A DNA stretch of 64,000 bases from Streptomyces sp. NBC_00178 (GTDB taxonomy: Bacteria; Actinomycetota; Actinomycetes; Streptomycetales; Streptomycetaceae): positions 6,167,501 to 6,231,500 of the forward strand of contig NZ_CP108143.1 in the NCBI RefSeq assembly GCF_036206005.1. The letters run 5' to 3'. Positions 33,862 to 42,570 of the stretch are shown one piece after another. The stretch's first letter is position 1; every line of letters begins with the position of its first letter. The position numbers and the translations under genes were made by a program. Below the pieces are notes generated by a model. That model did not search any database. It was given only the letters and a program-made list of their open reading frames with translations, and was not told the origin of the DNA.

Positions 33862-35958
33862 ATGACGACGAACCCAGCCGGCGTGCCCGCCGACACCGCC
33901 GCCTACGCGGCCGCCGTGGAAGAGGCGAAGCGTGCCGCCGCCGCGTACTACGCCGCAGGTGAGAGCAGGCTCGACGACGACGCGTACGACCGGCTCGTGC
34001 GCGGGATCGCCGCCTACGAGGAGGGGCACCCGCAGGAGGTGCTGGACGCGTCGCCGACCGGCAAGGTGGCGGGCGGTGCGGCCTCGGGGGACGTGCCGCA
34101 CACCGCACCCATGCTCTCGCTGGACAACGTCTTCTCCGCCGAGCAGTTCGTCACCTGGACCGCGTCCGTGGAGCGGCGGATCAAGCGGCCCGTCGCCGCC
34201 TGGAGCGTCGAGCCCAAGCTCGACGGCCTGGCCGTCGCCGCGCGGTACCGCCAGGGCCGCCTGGAGCGGCTGATCACCCGTGGGGACGGGACGGCGGGCG
34301 AGGACGTCTCGCACGCGGTGGGTGCGGTGCTCGGCCTGCCCGCCCTGCTCGACGAGCCGGTCACCGTCGAGGTGCGCGGCGAGATCCTCATGACCGACGA
34401 GCAGTTCGAGCAGGCGAACGCCGTGCGCACGGAGCACGGCGCGGCGCCGTTCGCCAACCCGCGCAACGGGGCGGCGGGAACCCTGCGGGCCAAGGACCGC
34501 CCCTACCGCGTGGAGATGACCTTCTTCGCCTACGGCGCACTCGCCCTTCCGGACTCCGGTGAGCTGACCGCCGTCCTCGACGAACTCCCGCACGGCGAGG
34601 TCCTGTCGTACGTCGCCGGGCTCGGGGTGCACACGGCCGCGGACAGCGCCGTCGCGCCGCGCACCGTCGCCTCGGCCGAGGAGGCGCAGGCGGGTGTGGA
34701 GGAGATAGCCTCGCTGCGCGCCTCGCTGCCGTTCGGGATCGACGGCATCGTGATCAAGGCGGACCTCGCGGCGGACAGGCGCGACGCCGGATCCGGGACC
34801 AGGGCGCCGCGCTGGGCCATCGCCTACAAGCTGCCGGCCGTCGAGAAGGTCACCCGGCTGCTCGGTGTCGAATGGAACGTGGGCCGGACCGGCATCATCG
34901 CGCCGCGGGCCGTCCTGGAGCCCGTCGAGATCGACGGATCCACCGTCGGGTTCGCCACGCTGCACAACCCGGCCGACATCACCCGGCGCGATCTGCGCCT
35001 GGGTGACCACGTGATGGTCTACAAGGCGGGCGACATCATCCCCCGCATCGAGGCACCTGTCGCACACCTGCGGACGGGTGACGAGAAGCCGATCGACTTC
35101 CCCGAGGTCTGCCCCCGGTGCGGCTCGGAGATCGACATGAGCGAGCAGCGCTGGCGATGCACCCGAGGCCGGGACTGCCGGGTGGTCGCCTCCGTCTCGT
35201 ACGCCGCCGGGCGTGACCAGCTCGACATCGAGGGCCTCGGTGCCACCCGCGTCGTCCAGCTCGTCGACGCCGGCCTCGTCCAGGACTTCGCCGACCTGTT
35301 CACCCTGGAGCGCGAGCAGCTCCTGTCGCTGGAGCGGATGGGGGAGACCTCCACCGACAACCTCCTGGCGGCGATCGACACGGCCAGGGCGCGGCCGCTG
35401 TCCCGCGTCTTCTGCGCCCTCGGTGTGCGCGGCACGGGACGCTCCATGTCCCGTCGTATCGCCCGGTACTTCGCCTCGATGGACCGCATCGTCGCGGCGG
35501 ACGCCGAGGTGCTGCAGCAGGTGGACGGCATAGGCAAGGAGAAGGCGGCGGCCGTCGTCTCGGAGCTGGCCGAGCTCGAGCCGCTGATCGGCAAACTCAT
35601 GGCCGCCGGGGTCAACATGACCGAGCCCGGCGCGACACCCCCGCCGGAGCCTGGGGCGGTGGAAGGAGACGGGCCGCAGGGGGAGGAGTTCACCGGTCTG
35701 CCGCTCGACGGCATGACGGTCGTGGTGACCGGCGCCATGACCGGTGCCCTGGAGAAGCTCTCGCGCAATCAGATGAACGAGCTGATCGAGAGGGCGGGCG
35801 GCAAGTCCTCGTCCAGCGTCTCGAAGCGCACGAGTCTGCTGGTCGCGGGTGACAAGGCCGGGTCGAAGCGGGCCAAGGCCGAGGACCTCGGCGTCGAGAT
35901 CGCCGCGCCCGAGGCGTTCGCGACGCTGGTGGAGGCCTTTCTCGTGACGGAGGGATAG
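33862..35958 (+). CDS. ligA: NAD-dependent DNA ligase LigA
   Basis: 698 residues, normal LigA length. Domains in order: Ia (NMN binding, residues 1-60), nucleotidyltransferase with the AMP-accepting lysine Lys119 in 'VEPKLDG', motif IV '[12 protein letters not shown]', OB fold, a four-Cys zinc finger '[21 protein letters not shown]', HhH repeats, a Pro/Glu/Gly-rich linker ('[18 protein letters not shown]'), and a C-terminal BRCT domain ('[21 protein letters not shown]'). ATG 33862 starts at the family N-terminus; ATG 33853 is possible. The upstream open frame is non-coding. Streptomycetes often carry two ligA paralogues; the shorter domain Ia suggests this may be the secondary one (inference). 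Confidence 0.93.
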   Translation: MTTNPAGVPADTAAYAAAVEEAKRAAAAYYAAGESRLDDDAYDRLVRGIAAYEEGHPQEVLDASPTGKVAGGAASGDVPHTAPMLSLDNVFSAEQFVTWTASVERRIKRPVAAWSVEPKLDGLAVAARYRQGRLERLITRGDGTAGEDVSHAVGAVLGLPALLDEPVTVEVRGEILMTDEQFEQANAVRTEHGAAPFANPRNGAAGTLRAKDRPYRVEMTFFAYGALALPDSGELTAVLDELPHGEVLSYVAGLGVHTAADSAVAPRTVASAEEAQAGVEEIASLRASLPFGIDGIVIKADLAADRRDAGSGTRAPRWAIAYKLPAVEKVTRLLGVEWNVGRTGIIAPRAVLEPVEIDGSTVGFATLHNPADITRRDLRLGDHVMVYKAGDIIPRIEAPVAHLRTGDEKPIDFPEVCPRCGSEIDMSEQRWRCTRGRDCRVVASVSYAAGRDQLDIEGLGATRVVQLVDAGLVQDFADLFTLEREQLLSLERMGETSTDNLLAAIDTARARPLSRVFCALGVRGTGRSMSRRIARYFASMDRIVAADAEVLQQVDGIGKEKAAAVVSELAELEPLIGKLMAAGVNMTEPGATPPPEPGAVEGDGPQGEEFTGLPLDGMTVVVTGAMTGALEKLSRNQMNELIERAGGKSSSSVSKRTSLLVAGDKAGSKRAKAEDLGVEIAAPEAFATLVEAFLVTEG

Positions 35959-35982
35959 AAGGTTCACAGGGGAGTGAACCTT
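35959..35982 (+). terminator. Terminator directly after ligA
   Basis: AAGGTTCAC and GTGAACCTT form perfect 9-bp arms with a 6-base loop, starting one base after the ligA stop codon. Its low G+C compared with other stems here is notable. Confidence 0.8.
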
Positions 35983-36111
35983 GGAATCTTCAAGAGAGTG
36001 GCGTTTCTGCACCCCTTATTGCATAGTGAGGGCTCGATCGAACCTCGCTATCAGCGGGCCCGGACCTACGGGCGGGTGACGGCCGCGTCGGCGGTCCGAA
36101 GGGTGTGGGCC

Positions 36112-36954
36112 ATGCGTTCCTCGCGTGACGGACGGCGGCGGGACCGGCCGGCAGCCGCAGGTCGCAGTGCGTCCGACGGGGGGACCCGCAGCCCCGGTAC
36201 CTCACGTGTACTGGCGATCGACCTGGGCGGTTCGGGGACACGCGCCTGGGTCTGCGGGGGCGCTCTCCTGGGCGCGGGCTCGGTCTCCCACGACAGCGCC
36301 TCCCGGCCGGTCCGCCGGGGGCGCATCGTCGACCCGGAGTCCTGCGCGGTGCTGCTCGCACGCGTCGCCGACACGGCCCTGGGCGCCGATCGGCGCGACA
36401 GCGTCATCGTGCTCAGCCGGCCCGTCCTCGCCGGGCTGGAGCACCGCGCACAGGCGAGGGAACTCCTCGCCCGCCTCGGCCCGTCCTCCGGCATGGTCCT
36501 CAGCAGCGCCGAGGCCGCCGCCGCGTGCGCCGGACCGGCAGGCAGCGGTCCCGTACTCGTCGTCGACATGGGGGCGGAGCTGACCGAAGTCGCGCTCCTC
36601 GTCGACGGAGTGACCAGGGACGCCCGTCAGGCGGACTCGGGGCTCACCGACCTGGACCCGGACGCGCTTCCCGCCCAACTCGCGGGAGCCGTCGTCGATA
36701 TGATCGCGTGCATGTGGCGCGAGGACCGGCACGGCGCGGTGCGCGGAGCACTGCGACGCGGCCCCGTGCTCACCGGCGGTGGAGCGCTGCGCAGCGATGT
36801 CACCGGCCTGATCGCCGCGCGCCTCGGGGCGGCCGTGCGCGTCGACCCCGATCCGTCGACCGCGGTCGTCCGGGGAGCCGCTCTCCTTGCCGGACGCGTC
36901 CCGGCCGGCACACGGCCCGGACCCGCACCGGCCGTCCCGGCCCGGCGGAGGTGA
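36112..36954 (+). CDS. Short MreB-like / ASKHA-fold ATPase
   Basis: 280 residues against ~340 for MreB. Actin/Hsp70-fold nucleotide motifs: phosphate-1 'VLAIDLGGSGTRAWV', phosphate-2 'VLVVDMGAELTEVALL' and adenosine-binding 'VLTGGGALRSDVTGL'. The N-terminal ~35 residues are Arg-rich and disordered, and space for subdomains IB and IIB is reduced. This resembles the short MreB-like protein described in Streptomyces coelicolor (SCO6166 type), as far as I recall. ATG 36112 with AAGGG upstream; GTG 36103 is an alternative. Overlaps the next start by GTGA. A cytoskeletal or spore-wall role is inference. Confidence 0.75.
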   Translation: MRSSRDGRRRDRPAAAGRSASDGGTRSPGTSRVLAIDLGGSGTRAWVCGGALLGAGSVSHDSASRPVRRGRIVDPESCAVLLARVADTALGADRRDSVIVLSRPVLAGLEHRAQARELLARLGPSSGMVLSSAEAAAACAGPAGSGPVLVVDMGAELTEVALLVDGVTRDARQADSGLTDLDPDALPAQLAGAVVDMIACMWREDRHGAVRGALRRGPVLTGGGALRSDVTGLIAARLGAAVRVDPDPSTAVVRGAALLAGRVPAGTRPGPAPAVPARRR

Positions 36955-37751
36955 ACCACCTGACGGGGGCGCACCCGAGCAACGCACCCCCACAGCGCCC
37001 GACGTCACGCCCGACGGCAGTCCGGGCGGGCCACGCCCTCACCGCGCTGCTCCTGGCGGTCCTCACGTTGCTCGGTGGCGGGCCGGCCACTTCCGGAACC
37101 GTGCAGGCGGTGCCGGGAGCCGCCGTTGCGCGTGCCGCCGCTCCGGCAGCGGCGGCGACCGCTGTTCCGGCGGCGCCGGACGGGCTGTCCGGACCGGGGC
37201 GCACCGTCGACCCCGCTCCCAGGGCGGTTCCCGCGTACGCCGTGGCAGCGGGTCCAGCGGGTCCAGCGGGTCCAGCGGGTCCAGCGGGTCCAGCAAGTCC
37301 AGGGGGTCCGGCGGGTCGAACGGGTCCGGCGGATCGAGCGAGATCAGCGGCGCCGTACGGCCTCGGTGCCGGCGCCGGCGCCGGCCCGCGTCCCCGTCAC
37401 CCCGCCGCGCAGGTCTCCGGTTCCCGGGCGGCCGACCTGACCGTCCCCGGCCGGCTCACCGAGGCTGTCCCGGTCGTTCCCCAGCACGGGCCGCGGGCCG
37501 GGGCCGACCGCCCGTCCTCCCCGCACCACGTCCCACCGCCCGGCCACGGAGCCCTGCCGGTGCTGCCGCCGGGCTTCGCCGCGCTCCGCGGCCTCGGGCT
37601 GGAACCCGCTGGAGGCGGTCGGTCCCCGCGTGGGCGGAACAGGGCCGCACTGCCCGGAGTGCGTGGTCCACCCGAGGCGACGGCCGGTCAGCCGGCCGTT
37701 CACGAGACCTGTTCCACAGACCCGGTGTCCCGCCCCGTCCGACCTCTCTGA
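36951..37751 (+). CDS. Secreted Pro/Ala/Gly-rich protein with a collagen-like tract
   Basis: 266 residues. GTG 36951 overlaps the stop of the MreB-like gene and has CGGAG directly upstream. A hydrophobic stretch 'AGHALTALLLAVLTLLGGGPATSG' near residue 24 looks like a signal peptide or anchor. Residues about 101-127 read as Gly-Pro-Ala triplets followed by Gly-x-x variants, like a short collagen helix. The remainder is disordered with no known domain. Lower third-position G+C in the tract (Pro as CCA) marks a recent expansion. Translationally coupled to the MreB-like gene and 36 bp before secDF. Function unknown. Confidence 0.65.
   Translation: MNHLTGAHPSNAPPQRPTSRPTAVRAGHALTALLLAVLTLLGGGPATSGTVQAVPGAAVARAAAPAAAATAVPAAPDGLSGPGRTVDPAPRAVPAYAVAAGPAGPAGPAGPAGPASPGGPAGRTGPADRARSAAPYGLGAGAGAGPRPRHPAAQVSGSRAADLTVPGRLTEAVPVVPQHGPRAGADRPSSPHHVPPPGHGALPVLPPGFAALRGLGLEPAGGGRSPRGRNRAALPGVRGPPEATAGQPAVHETCSTDPVSRPVRPL
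37251..37331 (+). repeat. 9-bp coding minisatellite (Gly-Pro-Ala)
   Basis: Nine consecutive 9-bp units: the first four identical (GGTCCAGCG), the fifth differing by one base, the last four diverged. In frame they encode the collagen-like tract of the surrounding gene. The identical copies imply slippage or recombination-driven length change. Confidence 0.88.
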
Positions 37752-37787
37752 GTCCGGGGCGGCCGACGCCTGCCCGGGAGGATTCCC

Positions 37788-40112
37788 ATGACTCGCGCCA
37801 CCACGGTGCGGGCGGTTCTGGCTGCCGCCGTACTGCTCGCCTCCGTGTTCATCACACTGACCATGTCCCCCAGACTCGGCCTCGATCTCCAGGGCGGCAC
37901 CCGCATGGTGCTCCAGGCCAAGGACTCGGACACCGCCGAGGCGGACCGGGAGAGCACCGACCGCACCATGGAGGTCCTGCGCAAGCGCATCGACTCGCTC
38001 GGTGTCTCCGAACCCGTCCTGACCCGGTCGGGAGAGGACCGGATCATCGTCGAACTGCCCGACGTCCAGGACCCGCGCCAGGCCGCCGACGTCATCGGCA
38101 GGACGGCCCAGCTCGGCTTCCACGCGGTGCGGGGACCCGGCGGCCCCGGTGGGACAGGACTCGACGACGAGCCCACGGCCGGGCAGCGGGAGGACGGCCC
38201 GACGCTGCCCGACGAACAGGGCAGCCCGCTGGCCCTCGGCCCGGTCCGCCTGTCCGGTGCGGGGGTCGCGGACGCCACCGCCGCCTTCGACGCGCAGCAG
38301 GGCTCGGGCTGGAGCGTCGCCCTCGACTTCCACAAGGGCGCGGGCGAGCGGTGGACCCGGCTCACCGGGGACGCCGCCTGCCACCCGGCGGGGGACGAGA
38401 GACGTCGCGTGGCGATCGTCCTCGACGGAAAGGTCATCTCCTCGCCCCAGGTTGACCCGTCGGTCGCCTGCGAGGCCGGTCTGCCCTCGGGATCCACCCG
38501 CATCACCGGTTCGTTCAGTGCCGACGAGGCACGCGATCTCGCCCTGCTCATCAAGGGCGGCGCTCTCCCCGTGCCCGTCGAGATCGTCGAGCAGCGGACG
38601 GTCGGCCCGACACTCGGCGCCGCGGCCATCGAGGCCAGTGCCACGGCCGCGCTGATCGGCGCCGCCGCCACCGCGCTCTTCATCACCTTCGTGTACCGGC
38701 TCTTCGGCGCCCTGGCGGCTCTCGCCCTCGCGGCCTACGGAGTCATCTCCTACGCCGCGCTCGTGGTTCTCGGAGTCACCCTGACCCTGCCGGGGCTCGC
38801 CGGGTTCGTCCTCGCCATCGGGATGGCGGTCGACGCCAACGTCCTCGTCTTCGAGCGGGCCCGGGAGGAGTACGCGGCCAGGCCCGGCCGCCCGCTGCGT
38901 TCCGCGCTTACCGCCGGCTTCCGCAACGCCTGGAGCGCCGTGGCCGACTCCAACGTCACCACCCTGATCGCCGCCGCGCTCCTGTTCCTCCTCGGCTCGG
39001 GACCGGTCAAGGGCTTCGGGGTGACCCTGGCCATCGGTGTGCTGGTCTCGATGTTCTCCGCGCTGGTCATCGCCCGCGCCCTCACCGAGATCGCGGCCGG
39101 CTCCCGGTTCGTCGGCGACTACCGGGAGGTGAACGGGATCGGCATGCCCGGCCGGGTCCGCACCTGGATCGGGGCGCGGGACCCCCGGCTCTTCCGGTCG
39201 CCGCACCGCTGGCTGCTGACCTCTCTCGCGGTGGTCCTGATCGCCGTGACCGGCATCTTCGTGCGCGGGGTGGATCTGGGGGTGGAGTTCACCGGTGGCC
39301 GGCTGGTGGAGTACTCCACCAGCCGGCCGGTCGACGTCGAGACCGCCCGCGCCACGCTCGCCGCGGCGGGCTTCGAGGACGCCGAGGTCACCACCGCGGG
39401 AGGCGACGGCCTGTCCGTGCGGACGGGGGGCCTCGACGACGACGGGGAGCACGCACTGCGATCGGCGCTGGCCGAGGAGGGCGGCGAGACCACCAAGGTC
39501 CGCGACGAACTGATCGGGCCCAGCCTCGGCGACGAACTGCGCCGCAACGCGCTGATCGCGCTGGGAGTCGCCGTCGTCGTACAACTCGCCTATCTGGCAG
39601 CCCGGTTCCGCTGGACCTTCGCGGTGTCCTCCGTCGGGGCGCTGGTGCACGACGTCGTCGTGCTGGTGGGCGCCTTCGCCTGGCTCGGACGCCCGGTGGA
39701 CGGGATCTTCCTGGCCGCCCTGCTCACCGTCATCGGCTACTCCGTGAACGACTCGGTGGTGGTCTTCGACCGGGTACGGGAACTGTGGGCGGCCAACCGT
39801 CGCTCACCGGTCTCCGAAGTGGCCTGCCACGCCGTCCTGCAGACCGTCCCCCGCACGGTCAACACCGGCGCGGGGGCCCTGTTCATCCTGGTCGCGCTGG
39901 CGGTGCTCGGCGGCGACTCGCTCGCGGACTTCGCGCTCGCCCTGCTCATCGGCATCTGTGTGGGCACCTACTCCTCGGTGCTGACGGCGGTCCCCGGAGC
40001 GCTGCTGATGGAACGGAGCAGCAAGGCCCCGCCGCCGGCGGCGAAACGGTCGCCGCGCGGCGGGAAGCCGGTTCGCCGCCGTGACCCCGCCGACAACGGG
40101 GCGCGGGTGTAG
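37788..40112 (+). CDS. secDF: SecD-SecF fusion protein export membrane component
   Basis: 774 residues covering both proteins. SecD half: helix 1, 'PRLGLDLQGGTRMVLQ' (motif D1), the P1 periplasmic domain, then six-helix RND bundle with 'GMAVDANVLVFERAREE'. SecF half from about residue 470: 'GVDLGVEFTGGRLVEYS' and 'GYSVNDSVVVFDRVREL'. It uses the proton motive force to pull secreted proteins through SecYEG. Streptomycetes normally also have separate secD and secF; the fused form is an extra paralogue. ATG 37788 has GGGAGGA upstream. It follows a gene for a predicted secreted protein. Confidence 0.93.
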   Translation: MTRATTVRAVLAAAVLLASVFITLTMSPRLGLDLQGGTRMVLQAKDSDTAEADRESTDRTMEVLRKRIDSLGVSEPVLTRSGEDRIIVELPDVQDPRQAADVIGRTAQLGFHAVRGPGGPGGTGLDDEPTAGQREDGPTLPDEQGSPLALGPVRLSGAGVADATAAFDAQQGSGWSVALDFHKGAGERWTRLTGDAACHPAGDERRRVAIVLDGKVISSPQVDPSVACEAGLPSGSTRITGSFSADEARDLALLIKGGALPVPVEIVEQRTVGPTLGAAAIEASATAALIGAAATALFITFVYRLFGALAALALAAYGVISYAALVVLGVTLTLPGLAGFVLAIGMAVDANVLVFERAREEYAARPGRPLRSALTAGFRNAWSAVADSNVTTLIAAALLFLLGSGPVKGFGVTLAIGVLVSMFSALVIARALTEIAAGSRFVGDYREVNGIGMPGRVRTWIGARDPRLFRSPHRWLLTSLAVVLIAVTGIFVRGVDLGVEFTGGRLVEYSTSRPVDVETARATLAAAGFEDAEVTTAGGDGLSVRTGGLDDDGEHALRSALAEEGGETTKVRDELIGPSLGDELRRNALIALGVAVVVQLAYLAARFRWTFAVSSVGALVHDVVVLVGAFAWLGRPVDGIFLAALLTVIGYSVNDSVVVFDRVRELWAANRRSPVSEVACHAVLQTVPRTVNTGAGALFILVALAVLGGDSLADFALALLIGICVGTYSSVLTAVPGALLMERSSKAPPPAAKRSPRGGKPVRRRDPADNGARV

Positions 40113-40147
40113 AGCCTGCGCGGCCGGGCACGGGTGCGGCGCCCCCT

Positions 40148-40171
40148 GTGCCCCGCCCCGGCGGGGCGCAC
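40148..40171 (+). terminator. Probable terminator after secDF
   Basis: GTG-CCCCGCC and GGCGGGG-GCAC arms around a 2-base turn with one bulge, 36 bases after the secDF stop. GC-rich hairpin without a clear U tract, as usual in streptomycetes. Confidence 0.5.
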
Positions 40172-40287
40172 GTGCAGTCCGGAGCGGCGGGCAGGACGAA
40201 TGCGGTCCTGCCCGGCGCGTACGGGCCGCGCCGGCGCACGGCTGCGGCACAATCCCGATCACGTCCGACGATCGGAGTCCGCCGCCC

Positions 40288-41031
40288 ATGCCCGTCGTGC
40301 TGCGTGACGCCTGGGCCACACTCGTACCCGACATGGACGGTCCGGACGGGCCGCTGCCGCCGCTCCTGCTGGCGCTGACCGTGCTCACCGGGCTCGTCGA
40401 CGCGTTCAGCTACCTGCTCCTCGGCCACGTCTTCGTCGCCAACATGACCGGCAACGTCGTCTTCATGGGGTTCGCCCTCGCGGGTACCCCCGGCTTCTCC
40501 GTGCTCGCCTCGGCGGTGGCCCTCGCGTCGTTCGTGGCCGGGGCGTGGGCCGGCGGGATCGCGGTGCACCGGACGGCGGCGGGCCGGGGCCGCCGGCTGC
40601 GGAACGCACTCCTCGTCGAGGCGGTCTGTGTGGCAGCCGCCCTCGTCGTCTCCTTCGTGTCGGGCAGCCCCTACACCGGGGGCGCCCGCTTCTCGCTCAT
40701 CGCGCTGCTCGGCCTCGGCCTCGGTGTGCAGAACGCCGCCGTCCGGGCCATGGCCGTTCCCGACTTCACGACCACGGTGCTGACCCGGACCCTCACCGGC
40801 ACGGTCGCCGACAGCCGGCTCGCCAGGGGACCGGGAAGCAGGGTGGGCCGCCGGGGCCTCTCGCCCGCGGCCATGCTGGCCGGCGCCGTGGCGGGAGGCA
40901 CCGCCGTGCTCGGCGGCCCACGGGAACTGCCGCTGCTGGCCGCCCTGGTGATCCTGTCGGGCGTCGTGGCCGCCACGGTGCTGCTCGGCCGGGGCGACGC
41001 CCCGTGGACAAGGCCGGACACCACCACCTGA
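40288..41031 (+). CDS. DUF1275 (YoaK-like) membrane protein
   Basis: 247 residues with six predicted transmembrane helices. 'LTGLVDAFSYLLLGHVFVANMTGNVVFMGFAL' is the signature of DUF1275 (G-x-x-D-x..F-x-x-x-x-T-G-N). 'GLGVQNAAVRAMAVPDFTTTVLTRTLTGTVADSRLA' is the second conserved half. Function unknown; a transporter-like role is assumed for the family. ATG 40288 with CGGAG upstream. Separate unit ahead of the pterin dehydratase gene. Confidence 0.88.
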   Translation: MPVVLRDAWATLVPDMDGPDGPLPPLLLALTVLTGLVDAFSYLLLGHVFVANMTGNVVFMGFALAGTPGFSVLASAVALASFVAGAWAGGIAVHRTAAGRGRRLRNALLVEAVCVAAALVVSFVSGSPYTGGARFSLIALLGLGLGVQNAAVRAMAVPDFTTTVLTRTLTGTVADSRLARGPGSRVGRRGLSPAAMLAGAVAGGTAVLGGPRELPLLAALVILSGVVAATVLLGRGDAPWTRPDTTT

Positions 41032-41172
41032 CACCGCGGGTCCGCTCCGCGGCCGTCCTGCTGCCCCGCTGGCCGCCGCGCGGTGGCCTCGTCCGTGTCG
41101 GGCGCGACAGCGGGCGCCCCGGCCCGTAACGTCACGGGCACCGCTGACCGGCCGGACCCCGAGGAGTCCCCT

Positions 41173-41478
41173 GTGCCCACCGAACCGCTGTCCGCGCACG
41201 ACGTCGAGGCCGGGCTGGCCGAACTGCCCGGCTGGCGGCTGGAGGGGGACCGGATCACCCGCACCTACCGGCTGCCGTCCCACTTCGCCGCTGCCGCGCT
41301 GACCGTCCACATCGCCCGGATCCAGGACGAGCTCAACCACCATTCGGACCTGACGCTGGGGTACGACACCGTGGCCCTCGCCGTGCACACCCACGACGCG
41401 GGTGGTGCCGTCACGGCGAAGGACCTCGGGCTCGCCGCCCGGATCGAGGCCGCCGCCCCTTCGCACGGTGCCGGGTAG
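41173..41478 (+). CDS. 4a-hydroxytetrahydrobiopterin dehydratase (pterin-4a-carbinolamine dehydratase)
   Basis: 101 residues, normal PCD size. Catalytic region 'IQDELNHHSDLTLGYDTVALAVHTHDAGGAVTAKDLGLAARIE' contains the N-H-H segment and the second conserved His-Thr-H. The enzyme recycles the carbinolamine formed by pterin-dependent hydroxylases. GTG 41173 follows GAGGAG. No hydroxylase gene is adjacent. Ends at a strong bidirectional terminator. Confidence 0.92.
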   Translation: MPTEPLSAHDVEAGLAELPGWRLEGDRITRTYRLPSHFAAAALTVHIARIQDELNHHSDLTLGYDTVALAVHTHDAGGAVTAKDLGLAARIEAAAPSHGAG

Positions 41479-41491
41479 CGCGCCGGGAACA

Positions 41492-41535
41492 CGACGGCGC
41501 CCCCACCGCTCGTCAAGCCGGTGGGGGCGCCGTCG
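41492..41535. terminator. Bidirectional terminator, 17-bp perfect stem
   Basis: CGACGGCGCCCCCACCG pairs with CGGTGGGGGCGCCGTCG around a 10-base loop. It sits exactly between the stops of the convergent pterin dehydratase and aldo/keto reductase genes and is the longest perfect stem I found in the window. Confidence 0.92.
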
Positions 41536-41547
41536 GACGGGCGTGGG

Positions 41548-42384
41548 TCAGGCGCCGGCGCTGAAATCGGCCGGGTCGGGGCCGAGGCGCTTGCCCTCGT
41601 CGAGCGCGGCGAAGGCGGCGAGGTCGTCGGCGTCCAGCTCGAAGTCGAAGACGTCGATGTTCTCCGCGATCCGCGACGGCGTCACCGACTTGGGGATCAC
41701 CACGTTGCCCGTCTGGAGGTGCCAGCGGAGCACCGCCTGTGCCGGGGTCCTGCCGTGCTTGTGCGCGACGGCGGCCACCGTCGGGACCTCCAGGAGGCCC
41801 CGGCCCGAGCCCAGCGGGGACCAGGCCTCCGTGGCGATGCCGTGCCGGGCGTGGAAGGCGCGCACATCGGCCTGCTGCAGCTGCGGGTGCAGCTCGATCT
41901 GGTTCACCGCGGGCACGACGGACGTCTCGCCGATCAGACGCTCCAGGTGCTCCGGGTGGAAGTTCGACACCCCGATGGACTTCGCGCGGCCGTCGGCGAG
42001 GATGCGCTCGAAGGCCTTGTACGTGTCGACGTAGGCGTCCTTGGCGGGCACGGGCCAGTGGATCAGGTAGAGGTCGACGTAGTCCAGACCCAGCTTGTCG
42101 AGCGACGCGTCGAAGGCGCGCAGGGTCGAGTCGTGACCCTGCTCGGAATTCCACAGCTTGGTGGTGACGAAGAGCTCCTCGCGGGGCACACCGGAGCCGG
42201 CGAGGGCCTTTCCGGTGCCCGTCTCGTTCCCGTAGATCGCGGCGGTGTCGATGCTCCGGTACCCGGCCTCCAGGGCCGTGGTCACGGCCGCCGTGGCCTC
42301 GTCGTCCGGCACCTGCCAGACACCGAAGCCGAGCTGCGGCATCTCGAGGCCGTTGTTGAGGGTGATGGTGGGGACCTGGCTCAC
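41548..42384 (-). CDS. Aldo/keto reductase, 2,5-diketo-D-gluconate reductase type
   Basis: 278 residues, AKR5-like. Catalytic tetrad Asp and Tyr in 'SIDTAAIYGNETGTGKAL', Lys in 'FVTTKLWNSEQ' and His in 'LYLIHWPVP'. NADPH-binding residues are in 'VIPKSVTPSRIAENIDVFDFEL'. Acts on small carbonyls; the natural substrate is not evident. ATG 42384. Distinct from the YghZ-like reductase at 7481. Confidence 0.92.
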   Translation of the reverse strand: MSQVPTITLNNGLEMPQLGFGVWQVPDDEATAAVTTALEAGYRSIDTAAIYGNETGTGKALAGSGVPREELFVTTKLWNSEQGHDSTLRAFDASLDKLGLDYVDLYLIHWPVPAKDAYVDTYKAFERILADGRAKSIGVSNFHPEHLERLIGETSVVPAVNQIELHPQLQQADVRAFHARHGIATEAWSPLGSGRGLLEVPTVAAVAHKHGRTPAQAVLRWHLQTGNVVIPKSVTPSRIAENIDVFDFELDADDLAAFAALDEGKRLGPDPADFSAGA

Positions 42385-42526
42385 GAGCAGTCGATCCTAA
42401 CGTTGTGGGGATGGTTCTCCCCCCGACAACGATCGGGAGGCCCCACACATTCCCGTCCTCGCGTTCCCTTCCGCGCGGATCCGGCGCGACGGCCGGTCCG
42501 GCCTGAAGCGGCGTCAGGCCCGAAGC

Positions 42527-42570
42527 CGTGGAACTCAGCGGTACAGGCCGTGGGACTCAGCGGTACAGGG
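42527..42570. repeat. 22-bp tandem duplication covering the end of the fadD-like gene
   Basis: Two adjacent 22-bp copies (CGTGG-AACTCAGCGGTACAGG type) differ at two positions. One copy contains the last codons and stop of the acyl-CoA ligase gene; the other lies just past it. Confidence 0.8.

Noticed and set aside
35983-36111. Small gene or RNA in the AT-richer stretch after the ligA terminator
   Set aside because: The lower G+C likely reflects a promoter for the MreB-like gene, but I could not pick a convincing -35/-10 pair or a stable RNA fold.
37063-37296. Minus-strand frame with Leu-Asp-Pro repeats
   Set aside because: It is the complement of the collagen-like minisatellite; no ribosome site, and the plus-strand gene is coupled to its neighbours.
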